In this document: in pieces, positions 47,872-60,159 of the stretch
Layout: every line of letters begins with the position of its first letter
Position numbering within the stretch: the first letter of the stretch is position 1
DNA from: Lactuca virosa
Lineage: Eukaryota > Streptophyta > Magnoliopsida > Asterales > Asteraceae
Length of the DNA: 64,000 nucleotides
Direction: 5' to 3'
Assembly: GCA_928212115.1 (NCBI GenBank)
Contig: CAKMRJ010002223.1
Span: 300,880,446 to 300,944,445, forward strand
Position numbers and translations under genes: made by a program
Notes under the pieces: model-generated
Databases searched by the model: none
What the model was told of the DNA's origin: nothing
What the model saw: the letters and a program-made list of their open reading frames with translations, nothing else

Positions 47872-50751
47872 TGTGACAACCCGAAATTTCTATTCTGTAC
47901 AACCATTCAATTCAATAGAAGTCATAAAAGTTTCTGCTAACTTTCAAGCTTTTTGGAATAAGTTTGAGTGTTTTAAAGTTAGTGCTTCAGGAGATAGCAG
48001 GAGAGAGGATGCCTTAGGGTTTATTGTGCATCAATAAAGTTCCAAAAACTCCAAGAGTTTGGAGTTTACGGCCCAAATGGTATTAGGGTCGTAAACCCTA
48101 ATGACTATATAAGTGACACTTAGTTTATTTTTAACTTTTTTCACACTTCCAAGTCTAGAACCAATTCTCTCTCAAGTATCATCCAAAGTTCTTCAAAAAT
48201 CTTCAAGAAAGTAAGTGTTTTCTTCCTTGTTTAGTTGATATCTACCCTAATCTAGTGAGCTTACATGATTTCATCCATGAAATCATTCCATTTGTGTAGA
48301 TCTTCAAGTGTTCTTAGTTTCACCAAGAACACACACTAGTGTTCTTGGACTTCTAGCACCTTTTCAAGCTTCTACATAGTAAGTACTCTTACCTTGGCTT
48401 GTTATAAGACTTGTTACACTTCTAAAACATCTAGAAATCACAAGGAAACACTAGATCAAAGGTGTTTACGGTCCAAGATGTTCTTGGACCGTAAACCCTA
48501 ACAAAGGGGCCAAAGTGTGCCCTAGTCCCTTACTAAGCCTTGGAAACTAGTCTAGATCCCATCCTTGATGTGCTTAGGACTTAAAACATCAAAAAGACCA
48601 TAAACCATATGGGTTTACGGCCGTAAACACATGGAGAAGTGGTCCATGGGCCGTAAACTCCATTTAGAAGTGAAATGATGCCACAAACACTTCCTAAGGC
48701 TTATACTTGAAGTAGGATGCTTCCTTATGCCTTGAAAAGCTTCAAAACACAAAATGGTAGAAGTGCCATGAGTTTACGGCCGTAAACTCATGGGTTTACG
48801 ACCGTAAACTCCAAAGGAGTTGGTCACAAAACCGTAAACTCCAATAGAGGGTCCCCTTGAACCCTAAACTCAATAGCCAAGTCCTACAACCCTTAGATGC
48901 AATCCTTAGGACTTATAGCACTTAAATCAAGTGTTTTACATGTCTTAGGATGTCTTAACTTGGTTAATTAGTTGTTTTATAACTACTTGGATACATATAT
49001 GTGTCTTTATATGTTAACTAGGATCCTTGTGTGTGCTCAAGTCTTCACTTGACACTTAGCATCCTATATCAATCCGTTCATCCAAACCACTCACTACAGG
49101 TGAGTTCATACCCCTTAATTAACCTTTTAAATGTTTTTAAATGCTTTTATGGGGGGGGGGGATACAAGTTGAACTATTATAGTTATTATATCAATCACAT
49201 GTGATTAATAACTACCAAACAAGTGGATTTCTTACTTTTCAAACTGTTTTACAAACCCTTTTACATATCAAATACTTTTATCAAACTCTTTTGCATGTCA
49301 ATTCCTTTTAGTAAATCCTTTTCATGTCAATTACTTTTACTTAAACTCTTTTACACTTATATTCTGTTATATGTGTATCTTTATAGATATAGTTATATAA
49401 GTAGGATTGAAAGGACTTAGGACTGATAACTCACCTTACCTCCTGTTCCTCGTTTGGTTGTGGACTTAGGGTATCGGTTATTTGTCCGAAGGTCGTTTGA
49501 ATCCTAGTTATATATTATGTATATGTATATAGATATAAAAGTTCCTTCTTTCTATTCAAAACCTTTGGGTAGCAAAGGCATACATACATGTTTATACATT
49601 CAAGTCATATTACTAGTAAACTACGATAGGCGTAGTTTAGGAAGTTACTAATACTATTACTAGAACAATGAAACATACAATGAGTCAGTTCATTCATGAG
49701 TAATACATAGTGATGAGAAACAAACATAATACATAGTGATGAGAAACAAACATAATACATAGTGATGAGAAACAAACATAATACACAGTTATGAGAAACA
49801 AAACATACAGGCTAGACAGAGAAAGAACACACAATACAGCTAGCACATACATATACATATACATATACATTACTTACAGTTATGTGAGCCACTTAACGGG
49901 GGCATGGCACTACCTGTCATGACCCGTTTTGTATCCAGAATCTCCTTAATTGGAGAGCATATGAGTTTGTGTATAGATCTATACTGGATTGACTATCATA
50001 CACCTTGTTGCTCGCTACAGTGGGACTTGCAAGTCTACGGGTGCCAAACGTCATTTCTTACGACGTCTTACATCGTCGGTTTTCTATGAGTCTGTAGCAG
50101 GGTACAGGCCGATCACATGGTACTTTAAATAATAATTGGTTTAAGGTAGTTAGTACAGCAGTACTTACTTAATACAACACTACAGTACTATTTCATTTTC
50201 CCATTACATTCACTTTGTGAACATTCACACAATGCACTGTAATGTAAAAACTATATTTTTGGTTAATGATAGTCAGATTTGGGAAAATACATACTCTTAC
50301 AAGAGACACACATACAGACACTAGATGCCTTGGTAGAAGGCTACTTTTAGTAGGAAACATAGGGTTTTCTAGGAGAGTTCAAAACGTCTTACAAAACATC
50401 TTACAAAACATCTTACAAATACTTTCGTACAAATACAGACACTAATATACTTATGATCTCACCAGCTTTAAAGCTGATACTCGCTTTCAAAATAACTTGT
50501 ATTCTCAGGTCACTAGTAGACAGGTACCGGAGCCAGGTTTTGAGAAGATGGAGCTCGTTCAAGACTCATCTTTCATTTTGAATTATATTTTGGTGTCTAT
50601 TAAATTTGGCAAGACATACTTGTATTAAAATTATATTATTAATGCAATGGATGATGTTGTTGCTTGTTTACTACTATTCATTGTTGCGATACTGTACATG
50701 ACGTCCTCCGCCCCATAACGTTTTCGCCGTTCTTGGTTTTGGGGTGTGACA
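47872..50751 (+). mobile_element. solo LTR (inner), 2880 bp
   Basis: Ends TGTGACAACCCG and GGGGTGTGACA with exact TSD CATGT (47867-47871 and 50752-50756). Closely related to the solo LTR at 12302: TTTACGGCCGTAAAC palindromes (about 48616-48630, 48774-48788), GTATAGATCTATAC (about 49970), one large hairpin and a TATA-like CTATATAAG near 48112. A short array of about 27 bp with GATGAGAAACAAACATAATA lies at about 49705-49800. Confidence 0.9.
49381..49525 (+). other. conserved large hairpin, copy 9
   Basis: Arms AGGACTTAGGACTGATAACTC paired with GGTTATTTGTCC and AATCCTAG, plus outer ATAGTTATATAA / TTATATATTATG. Loop TTCCTCGTTTGGTTGTGG. Confidence 0.6.
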
Positions 50752-51751
50752 CATGTTTAATCACCTAAAAGTATAACAATCTTGTTTTCACAAGAAAAGG
50801 GAGTTATAGTTCACGTAAATCTGTTAAGGCTCTTGTGAGACACCTTTAGTCATACCTACCTAGCGTACGCGGAAAGTCCTGTTAGTTACAATCAGAGTCT
50901 CCTGCAGGGAGAGCGTGATAGTTGTGTATAGATCTATACGGGGTTGACACCCCACGCCTGAGTTGTTCGCTACAGTTAGACTAGGCCAGTCTAGGGTGAC
51001 AAATATCTTGAAACTGACGCCTGAAAGATGGCAAGTCAGGCATTTAGTCATTAGTATGGTTGTAACGACTCACATAGGGATAAACAAAACAATTTTTGGT
51101 TTATGGGAAGCTTATACTCCATTAGTTTTATTGAAATAAATGAAACTATAAACTATTTCTGTACGATATTCACTTCCATCAGGGTCTTAGAGTTTAAGAC
51201 CACAGTTCATTTTTAAGGAAAATACTGCATTTTTTTGTAACAATATATATCCTTACTTTACAAGGACAGGATATACACCCTGCTAGTTTTATAAAATTCC
51301 GAACTATGTTTCGTATATTTTGTAAACTGATTTCACAACTTCGGTCTTAGGGGTTTAAGACCACAACCTTTCACAAAACAGAAAATATAGGATTTTATGG
51401 GAACACATTCTTACTAACACAAACCAAGGAAAACGAACAACATGCATGCAACTATACACGGTTTTTGAAACGAGACTCACAAACTACTTTTATAAGAAAA
51501 TATTGGATTTTTTGGAATCTTACAACTTACTATGAACAAAGATATTACAAAGTTTTCTTACAAAAATGCTTATGAACTTACCAACTTTTTAGTTGACACT
51601 TTTCAAAACGACTTGTATTCTCAGGGATCTAGTAGACAGGTATTTACCACGTTCGAGGCCCGGCGTCGCTGCACTAGGTTTTCTACTGTACAATGACGTC
51701 ATCCGCCCCCCGGACGTTTCCGTCGTTCCGATTCAGGGGTGTGACAACTAG

Positions 51752-52199
51752 ATTCGTGACAACCGGTGATGGAGATTCGACCAACAAAGGAGCGTCGGTC
51801 TCGACGGACCCCCCCCCCTTTCTTCACGATCTGGCTCACACAACCACCCCAATCAACCCCATGCCCCCGCTATCACCATGGATCGAAGGCAATAGCCCCG
51901 TCAGAAGCTTGCATCCGAGAGAAGACACGCCGGAAAACCTGTTGTCCCCTCTCCCTCTCGGCATTTCAGATTCAAAAACCATTGTCTCCAGCCACCACCC
52001 TTTTTCCTCCTTCGACTGCGTTTTCTTCCCGATCGATTGAAGAAGACGCCCAATCCCTCTTTTTGTACATTTGGTGGTGTTGGCAAAACGAGTCCCTACA
52101 TTTGGTTATGCAGCCATCGGTGAACAATGTGTATGTTTGTTCATCAGATATAGATTGAGGAAGATGAAGAAGTAGGTAGGGGGTTTGACTTTCTTTTTC
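51752..52199 (+). other. GC-richer interior of the Mutator-like element, possibly captured gene sequence
   Basis: Noticeably richer in C and G than the flanks, with an open reading of about 100 codons that is Pro/Ser/Thr-rich and matches nothing I recognise. The matching left interior piece is 46193-46282. Mutator-like elements often carry captured host gene pieces, but no source can be named. Confidence 0.35.
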
Positions 52200-52444
52200 G
52201 AGAGAGAGAGAGAGAGAGAGAGAGGTGAGCCCGGTTTTATATTTAATAATAATAATAATAATTTTAAAAAGTGAAAGAAAAATGAAAACTAAATTCATTA
52301 AGGGTATAATAGTCTTTTTAGTTTGGACAGGGACCAAAACTGCATGTAAACTAGCTCAAAAGGACCAACAATTCAAAAAAGTCGTTGTTTGGACTAAAAC
52401 CCCAAAAAAATGCATACCATAGGGACCCTTTTTGCAATTTTGTC

Positions 52445-53279
52445 TTATATTTATTATAAGAGTGTTTGACAAAAAAAAAAGTTAGAAATATTTTGAAATG
52501 TATAAAGTTATATAAAAGGATAATTGTTTAAAAAACATATTTATATAAATATATTTTTAAAAGCATATGAAAATTGATTTTAAAAGTTTAATAGTTTTTT
52601 CTTAAACTCTAGATGAAAGCTTAATAGTTTTTTCTTAAACGCGAAGTAATGTTTAGATTTGAAATGTTTTATTTAGATTAAAAGTTAAAAATATGTACTA
52701 TCAAACAAAACCTTTTATTTAAATCGAATGTTTTGTCAAAAGCTAAAAGCTAGAGGCTCCAAAACATTCGTTTCGAAACATGCAATAAACGTTTATTTTG
52801 ATGCTAATCAAATCAATTATTTTAAGTTAGACAATAATATCTTTTATTACTTTATTTTTATTTCACAAAGGTATCATATAAAATAAAATATATTTTCATC
52901 CGATCGATTTCTTTTTTTAATATTGAAGCAAAGTAACCACAAACCACGCTAAATAGTATTTACAAACTTGGCATAAAACTTGTAGGTTCCTTTTGTCATA
53001 TAAAACCCTCGCTACACATTCACAAGAATATTTTATTTTTACGTGGTTAATTTGAGATAATTTCAACGTCTCCACTAAACAACAATTTTTAAACATATGC
53101 GATAAATATTTTTTGTACATTTCTAGCGCTTCATTCAATCATTCATACACAAATGCTCATCGTGGTCAAGTAGTGAGGTTCTACATATTAAGTGTTTGTG
53201 TGATTGTACGTCTCCTTCCATTTGTTGGTGATTTATTAAATTGTCCGTATGCAACAACACATTTTAAGTATGTTGTTCT
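52445..53279. repeat. upstream flank of the segmental duplication, copy 1
   Basis: No gene. Parts align with 58690-60020 upstream of hydrolase copy 2, for example TTATTTTAAGTT, AATAGTATTTA, CATTCACAAGAATA, CATTCAATCATTCAT and CAACAACACATTT. The MITE at 58735-59242 is missing here. Confidence 0.7.
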
Positions 53280-53287
53280 CATGTAGA

Positions 53288-53749
53288 CATGGTTATAGAA
53301 CTCGCTACTCGGTACTTATTCAGCCGACTACCGAGTAGCGAGTACTCGGGGAGTACTCGAATTCGGTAATTCCTATAGAAATATTTTTAGGGAAATTATA
53401 TATGTCAAAATCATAAGTTGAAACTATAAGTTGATTTAAATATATAACAAAATTAGATACATATGAATACACAAAAACTTGAAAACACACAATGGTCTCA
53501 CTTCGTGAATAATTACTGAAAATTTAATATATATATATATATTAATAATCACATGTGTGTGTGTTAAATAATAAATCATTAAATATATTATACATATTAA
53601 TCACCGAGTTGGCCGAGTTTTACAACACTGCTCGCTTCAGTAAATGGCCGATCGGTGAGTACTCGAATTCTGTAACTCACCTCTGTAAGGGGCCAAGTAG
53701 GGAGTACTCGGCCGAGTAAGCGACCAACTCGACGAGTTTTACAACACTA
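53288..53749. mobile_element. small non-autonomous hAT-type element (462 bp)
   Basis: The exact 8-bp TSD CATGTAGA (53280-53287 and 53750-53757) fits hAT. Imperfect terminal inverted repeats: CATGGTTATAGAACTCG on the left, TAGTGTTGTAAAACTCG (reverse strand) on the right. Sub-terminal parts are full of GAGTACTCG and CTCGGCCGAG palindromes. No coding sequence. Confidence 0.75.
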
Positions 53750-53757
53750 CATGTAGA

Positions 53758-55440
53758 TACGCTTTGTCATGTGTGTATGTGTGTTTAACATGAAGACTAA
53801 AGTTAGGAGAAGTCAAACATTCAACTTATAATGAAATTAAATCACACTTCTATCATGTGACAATGTTACAACATTGTTAATGTTTTTATCATCATTGAGT
53901 TCAAAAAACGATTGTGCAATAATGAATTAGAGGATATGAATATCGTTCACGATATGCCCCTTAGTTGCATATGAAATCACCAAAATTATCCCAAAACAAC
54001 TTATAGGGTCCTTATCTAGTATATGTATTGTTTGTTGTTGATTCCTTTTGGTCATTTAACTTTGCTTAGCTTTTTGTTATATATTGTAATATCCAACTTT
54101 TTAAAACAAGGCACACCAAAAAATTTCTATTTATTATTTATAAAATCACATTGGTGTACGTTTACATTAATAATCCAATATTCTAGTATTCTAGGGGTCC
54201 GCTTAGTGTTATTCTCAGAGTGACCGTTAGTTGTATTGGTTGGATGATGGAAAAATGTTATTGTGTCGCGATCCTACATGCCCGGAGTGGGATAAGGACA
54301 AGAACGGTGTTGTGTTGTGAGTCTTCAGGAAGGAGTCATGATGAGATCATGGGCATGTATTAGTATGCAATACGAGGGTGTGACCCGACTAATGCGATTA
54401 GATGAGAGTACTGCGTGAGACTGAACACCTCTTCTCACCGACCACCATCTTCGCACACCGTCCAACATCAGCACTCGCCGGTTACAACATTTTAACTCCT
54501 AAAAACACGTAAGGGTTGTTTTTTTTTTTTTTTTTAATCTTGTATGAATAGATAAGTTGGCTCACTTTTTAGGTCTAACTTATTTAGGTAGTCACCCATT
54601 ACAACAACTTGAACTAGAGATTTTGCCCTAAAGACTTACTTTTTTATACACCTATCTCATACTTTTTATGCAAACTCTCTTACATACCGTAACAAAAGTA
54701 TCATTTATAATTTTATATTGTAAGAACAACTCAAAGTAATCCATTCCATAATTATGTCTATATCTTTGTAAGCTTCAAATAACATAAATATTCTTATAAA
54801 ACTTATAAACTTACATATATAACCAAATACTTAAATTAGTCATAACTAATTTATTTAAAAACTAAAAACACTATCTTTAAATTGATTTTTTATATAAAAA
54901 AAATAATTATCTTGTAACAATATACTATTACCCTTCTCCTAAATTTCCCGAACATTTCTACATCTAAACTCAAATTATTTTTTTGAACAACAATTTCATT
55001 AAATTATAAAGAATATCCCACATACATCTCCCTATCTATTTGAATTATAAGGGATTAATATAACCATGAAATATATTGTTTAGAAATCGATTAGAGAGAT
55101 ACAATCATCATACTTTGCTAATTATTTATGTAGATTATGTAGAATATGAAGCGACAAAAAATCAGGTTGTGAATAACCATATCATGAATAAGGAGATCAA
55201 TCATGAGAAAAACTGATAATGAGTATTTTAGTAAGTTAGTTATAATCTAATTTTAAGATAATGTTTTTAATTTTTATATAGATCAATTATCATTAAATTA
55301 AGTATTTTGGTATACATGTGAGTTTATAGGTTTTATAATGAAAGACATGTAATTTGAAGTTTTACAAGGATATAGACGTAATTATGAAAGTTTACAAGGA
55401 TTTAACTTCACCCATTAAATCATTCTGTCCTTATGAAGTA
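53758..55440. other. AT-rich spacer, no gene seen
   Basis: Mostly low-GC, with runs of T near 54515-54535. A more balanced patch at 54200-54430 has no recognisable coding or structural feature. A long A run at 55441-55458 marks the start of the second duplication copy. Confidence 0.6.
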
Positions 55441-55634
55441 AAAAAAAAAAAAAAAAAACATATATAGTTGTCAAGATTAAAAGTTCAACTCATTAAGACC
55501 ATTAACTCAAAAAACAAACAAACAACCCATTACTTTTGTGCCAATAGGTATTCAATCAAACTGTAAGCTATAGTACAAGTGTTGTATTGAGTTTGTGTTG
55601 CGTATAAATATATTAACAAGGTCAAATTGGTAAA

Positions 55635-58427
55635 TTAGACGGATATAACGCCTTCTTCTAGAGGATAGTTAGCCATACCTGGAGACAAAAATCTCCTGCA
55701 AGCATGCAATACTGATGAGTGAAAGCCCTTTGCATTGTCCAAAAACACAAAGTGACCAGCCTGCAAATCATATATTAGATCAACTTCAGCACATGTTAAA
55801 CATAATCAAATATATAAATACCATAAAAATATATTTCTATTAAAAATATATAAAAAAATAACAGCCATTTGTGTCAATGCATAAGGAAAAGAGACCTGTG
55901 GGACCCGTATGATTTCACACGGGACATTCATATTCTTCCGTGCTGCCTCTGCCCCTTTGTAATCCATCCAATCTTGGAAACCGTATATAAAGGTCGTTGG
56001 CACTTTCCACTCAGAAGATCTGCAGCCAAACCAGAAAAATAAATGTCATTTTTACCCTTGATTGGTGGTGGTGGGTGAACTAAGCCAAACAAAGAAGAAG
56101 GGTAAAATGGTCATTTACTCATCATATTCAGACAGTTCATTCGGTCTGAAAGAGAAACAAATGTTTTTTTTTCCCATCAAGTCTTGTATAGATAAAGTGG
56201 CTGAATGGATAATGACCATTTTACCCTTCTTTGCGTGTATTAAGTTCATCAAGTCAGAAAGAAACACACACACGGACCTTTGTAATAGAGGACTCCGAGC
56301 AAATGCCCCAAATGAAAAAATATGCTTCAAACAGAGCTCTCCACTGGCCTTTGCAGCCAAAGTGTGGTACACATAATCTTCAATAAAAACATTAATAATT
56401 AAATATTAATACCCATTTATTCCAAAATATTAATTAATATGTCAAGATGGTCAATTCGGTCAAATTTCAATCACCTGTGAGTAATGCAGACTCTTGCTCA
56501 GCCAACCCTTCACCTTCACCAAATCTTGCACTTGTATATTTACGGACCAAGTTTGGACCAAATGGCCCTAAACCTCTGAAAATAAAAAATAAAAAAAAGT
56601 TAAAGAACTAGCAAGAAAAGAAAATGACAAATAAAAAAGGAAAAAGATATTTACCTGACAACCTTCATAGGAGTAAAATTAGACTCCCATAAATGATTCA
56701 AAACAGCTCCTTTCCATGTTGCTTGGAATTTTGTAAGTCTTTCTGATTTATGTTCGGTTTCTGATGTAAATCCAGCGGGTCCCACCAAAATCAGATGTTG
56801 TACGTGCTCCGGGTGCTTTTAATATTTTCAATAATCAGTAAAAAAAAGTTATCGTATTTATATATATTTTGTTTTTTATTGGTATATATCAGTAAGAAAA
56901 CTCACTTTGAGAGCATATTTGGATGCAATGTATCCTCCAAATGAGTGTCCAAGCAAAACAAAGTTGCTGAGGTTTTTGGCCTTACGCCATTCCTCAAAGG
57001 AATTGATAAACCAAGCTTCAGTTTCTGCAATAGAAAATTTATCACAGTTAAGTGCCGTTCCTTTTTTACTTAATGACCATTTTACCCTTATTGTATAGAA
57101 AAGGGCTTAACAGAGACATGTGTCAGTCTGATACAAATACAATTTGGTCCGAATGAACTGTTTGAATATGAGTAACAAGCCATTTTACCCTTCTTTGTTT
57201 GGTTTGGTGCATCCATCACCAATAAAAGGTAATAGTGACATTCTCTTAATGACCATTTTACCCTTGATGTAGAAAAAACTTAATCTGGCAAGTTATATGT
57301 GGGTGTTTCCTTGTAGAAATAATAACTTAATAGAGAAAGTAGGGAAAGAATAACTTATCCAAATAGCTATTCATGGAAAAGAAAAGTAATAGGCTAGTAA
57401 AAAACTAACCTTCTGTACTTGTGCAAGTGAAATCAGGCCTGCTAGATGCACCCCAACTGCCATACAAGAAACAAAACTACAATAAATAAGCTAGAAAATT
57501 GAAACTATCTAGAAGATAACGAATCACTACAATAATATGCAGAATTTGGTCAAAGATTATGTAAAAAACTGACCCTAGCTGATCGATTGCAATCACCCTG
57601 AAGTGTTTGGCAAGAGTGTCGAAATTTTTAAAAAAGAAACCTTGAGAAGCTGCATATCCATGCACCATTACAAGAGTAGGAGAATCCTGTTTGCTGTCAA
57701 AAGTGATGGTGTTGATAAATCTTGATTCATTGCTAGCAGAACGAAACCACCTGACTTTAGATCCTGGTGGGCCAGATCCGATATCAACCAGCTCTTGAGT
57801 ATATGGTGTCCTGGTATTCAATCCAACGCAAACAACAACATCTACATTACATTACTATTACTATCAATACTAAGAACTTGCAGATTCAAAAAATCCTTCC
57901 TTTTTCACAATTCAGATTGTATGCTGTTGGATCAATAGAGAAACACTCGCACCTCAAGCTTCCATTGCTGGAGATATGTGAATTTGCAGACTTTTTTTTT
58001 GCTTATAAACTGATCTCTCAGTTTACACTCAAGCAAAGGCTGCACACTCGCCAATGGATCTAATTTAATTAAGATACTAACTACTAGAATTTAGCTATTC
58101 TATTCCAGGACGAGGGATGATTCAGAAGTAAAACATACGAAGAGAAATTTTACAATTTTGATAGGTGAATGATAACAAATGGCCAATAAAGAGGGAAAAT
58201 TACTTGACAAGAGTTAGAAGACGTTTTTCAGCGGATATAATGTGATCAGTAGATGTGGGAATCCAACGAAGGGCAGAAGGCCATAGCGATTTCTTGGTTG
58301 TTGATGTTGAAGTTACAGTGGCCGCTGTTGCCGTTGCCGTTGCAGGCGCAGATGAGTTCAATTCCTGCGCCATAGCCTTGCCCAGAGAACTCGACTTCGC
58401 ACGTCTCAGACCAAGTCTAAAGCTCAT
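55635..58427 (-). CDS. CGI-58/ABHD4-5-like alpha/beta hydrolase, copy 2
   Basis: Tandem duplicate of the 42576-45659 gene with the same nine-exon structure and identical exon lengths: 58204-58427, 57574-57810, 57410-57456, 56906-57024, 56655-56815, 56475-56575, 56278-56377, 55896-56019, 55635-55760 (minus strand, 412 residues). All splice sites are GT-AG. Oxyanion-region MVHGYAASQGF, nucleophile elbow GHSFGGY and the C-terminal HX4D motif are kept. Exon 2 appears identical to copy 1 at the protein level; most differences are in exon 1 and in introns. Intron 3 contains a MITE-like piece with CATTTTACCC motifs. Introns 1 and 7 lack the arrays of copy 1. The promoter-proximal region carries no obvious transposon, so this is probably the better expressed copy (inference). 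Confidence 0.92.
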
Positions 58428-58734
58428 AAACTGGTTTCTGTTAACTGTTCTCGCTTAACCGATTGGTTTCCAGAACAGGAATTGAAACGAAGATCGTAAA
58501 CAGGCAATCTTTCGTCGGAATTGAAATACAAGTGAGGAGGATGGACAGGTTTGCCGGCTGCCCACGTCAATGGCGGTTGAGGGCGATCTGATTTTGACTA
58601 TAATCTCTGGAAAAGGAAAGGGAAACGAATCCGAACTTCTGCACTAAAATTTTAGTAAAAAGAAAGGCATATTCTTGGAAAAGACGTAAGCGCTTATTCT
58701 TATACGAATCAAACTAATTATTATTTTAAGTTTA

Positions 58735-59242
58735 GGGCATCGTTAACCTACCCTATCAAGTCATTAATCTAATATTTTTGATATCTAATTAAATGAGCTT
58801 TGGTTAAGCTTTTTTCATAACTATTTTTTATAAATTTAACTTATTATTCTCATCTATCTAAAATATTCATACAACCTCCTCATTTAATTAATAGTCTTTA
58901 AACATATTATAATTGAATATGAAATATTTTAAATTAAGATTAAGATTATCACTAAAAATTAGTATATAAACATTTAATAAATGAAAAACAATGGTAGAAA
59001 TAATTAAATAGTTAAATAAATGAAAAACATTTAAAACTACAATATAATTAAGGGGGTAAAAATAAAATATGTTAAAAGTAAAAGGGGTTAGATGCTTAAA
59101 GCTTTATACTATATTCACCACTCAATATATATTGAGTGGTCAATATAAATACACAAAAAGCAATCAACTCCAATGGTGTTAAATGAAAATAAGTGATTAA
59201 TCAATAAAAAAAACTCTAAATAAGTCCCCATTGGAGATGCTC
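58735..59242. mobile_element. MITE with TTA target duplication (PIF/Harbinger-like), 508 bp
   Basis: Flanked by TTA (58732-58734 and 59243-59245). Ends GGGCATCGTTAACC and, on the reverse strand, GAGCATCTCCAATGGGG. The interior is A/T-rich and non-coding. The equivalent place in duplication copy 1 (about 52820-52835) reads through without it, an empty-site comparison. Confidence 0.7.
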
Positions 59243-60050
59243 TTAGAATAATATCTTTTTTTACTGTGTTTTTACTACACAAAAGTATAATATAAAGTGA
59301 AAATTTATATTATTCATCGAACCATGTTTTTTTAAGGGCGGAATCAAGTTAAAACAAAACTAGCGAGACGCTAGAAAAGTTACAACATATAAACGATCGA
59401 AATAGAAGAACTACCAATTTAAAGAATTAAACATCTATCTATATTTCAATCAATTGAAAGATATTAACTGAATTTCATTGGCTATCTTCATTGGGTTGCT
59501 CATAAAACTCTGAAACTCTTGAAAACTAAAGCCACAAGTCACGTTAAATAGTATTTATAAAACATGTAGGTGCATTTTGCGATATAGAACATTCGCTGCA
59601 CATTCACAAGAATACTTTTATCTGCGTGATTAATTTAAAATGGTTCAACCAATGGCGAATTTAGGTGTCTCCCGTGGGTCCCAGGCCACCACTCGATTTT
59701 CCATCGTAGTGTAATTTTTTTTCTATTAAGATGCAACCACTAAAAAAATATGTGCACTTACTAGTGTAAGGTGCAACTACATCAAAAGTTCCTACGCCCG
59801 CCACTCTTTCAAGCATCTCCATCAAATAGTAACTGCTAAGTATATGCAAGAAAATAATTTTTACACGTTCTTGGCGTTTCGTTCAATCATTCATAAAATA
59901 AATGTTTCACGAGGTTCTACATATAAAGTTATTTAAAGGTTAGATATAATATATCTTTAAGTGTTTGTGTGATTGTTGGTGATTCATTAAGTCGTTCGTA
60001 TACAACAACACATTTCAAATAAGTCATTCTAATATTCTATCTTTGGTTCA
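59243..60050. repeat. upstream flank of the segmental duplication, copy 2
   Basis: No gene. It aligns in pieces with 52830-53270. A block at about 59655-59830 (GGCGAATTTAGGTGTCTCCC onward) is absent from copy 1 and may be another transposon fragment. Confidence 0.6.
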
Positions 60051-60159
60051 TTAAAAATAAATATATCATTAAAAAAACAAACAATCAACTTTAAAAAAAA
60101 TCTCAAAAGGATCACAAATAACATGTTGAGATATATGAAACTTTCGATAAGTCCATAGA

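Larger units (their letters stand above)
46288..51746 (+). mobile_element. solo LTR (outer) in the Mutator-like element, itself interrupted
   Basis: Ends TGTGACAACCCG and GGGGTGTGACA with exact TSD ACTAG (46283-46287 and 51747-51751). Removing the inner LTR and its duplication leaves about 2.57 kb. It carries the CAGAGTCTC/GGAGGGAGAGCG block and TGTATAGATCTATACGGG near 50925-50942. Repeated GGGCGTAAAC motifs lie at 46690-46885. No internal retroelement sequence. Confidence 0.88.
45925..52444. mobile_element. non-autonomous Mutator-like element with long TIRs, interrupted by nested solo LTRs
   Basis: The terminal inverted repeats start GACAAAATTGCAAAAA and extend about 260 bp (45925-46192 and 52200-52444), including shared GGTCCCT, TTTTAGTCCAAAC and GAGCTAGTTT blocks and a (CT)n/(GA)n run at the inner edge. 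Flanks TTATATTAT and TTATATTTA fit a slightly decayed 9-bp target duplication. Removing the 5.46-kb LTR insertion leaves about 0.54 kb of GC-richer interior. No transposase is seen. The insertion is absent from the matching upstream region of hydrolase copy 2. Confidence 0.75.

Noticed and set aside
46288..51746. A full LTR retrotransposon with 5' LTR at 46288 and 3' LTR ending at 51746
   Set aside because: The inner unit 47872-50751 has its own exact TSD, and there is no primer site, polypurine tract or coding region. Nested solo LTRs explain the layout.
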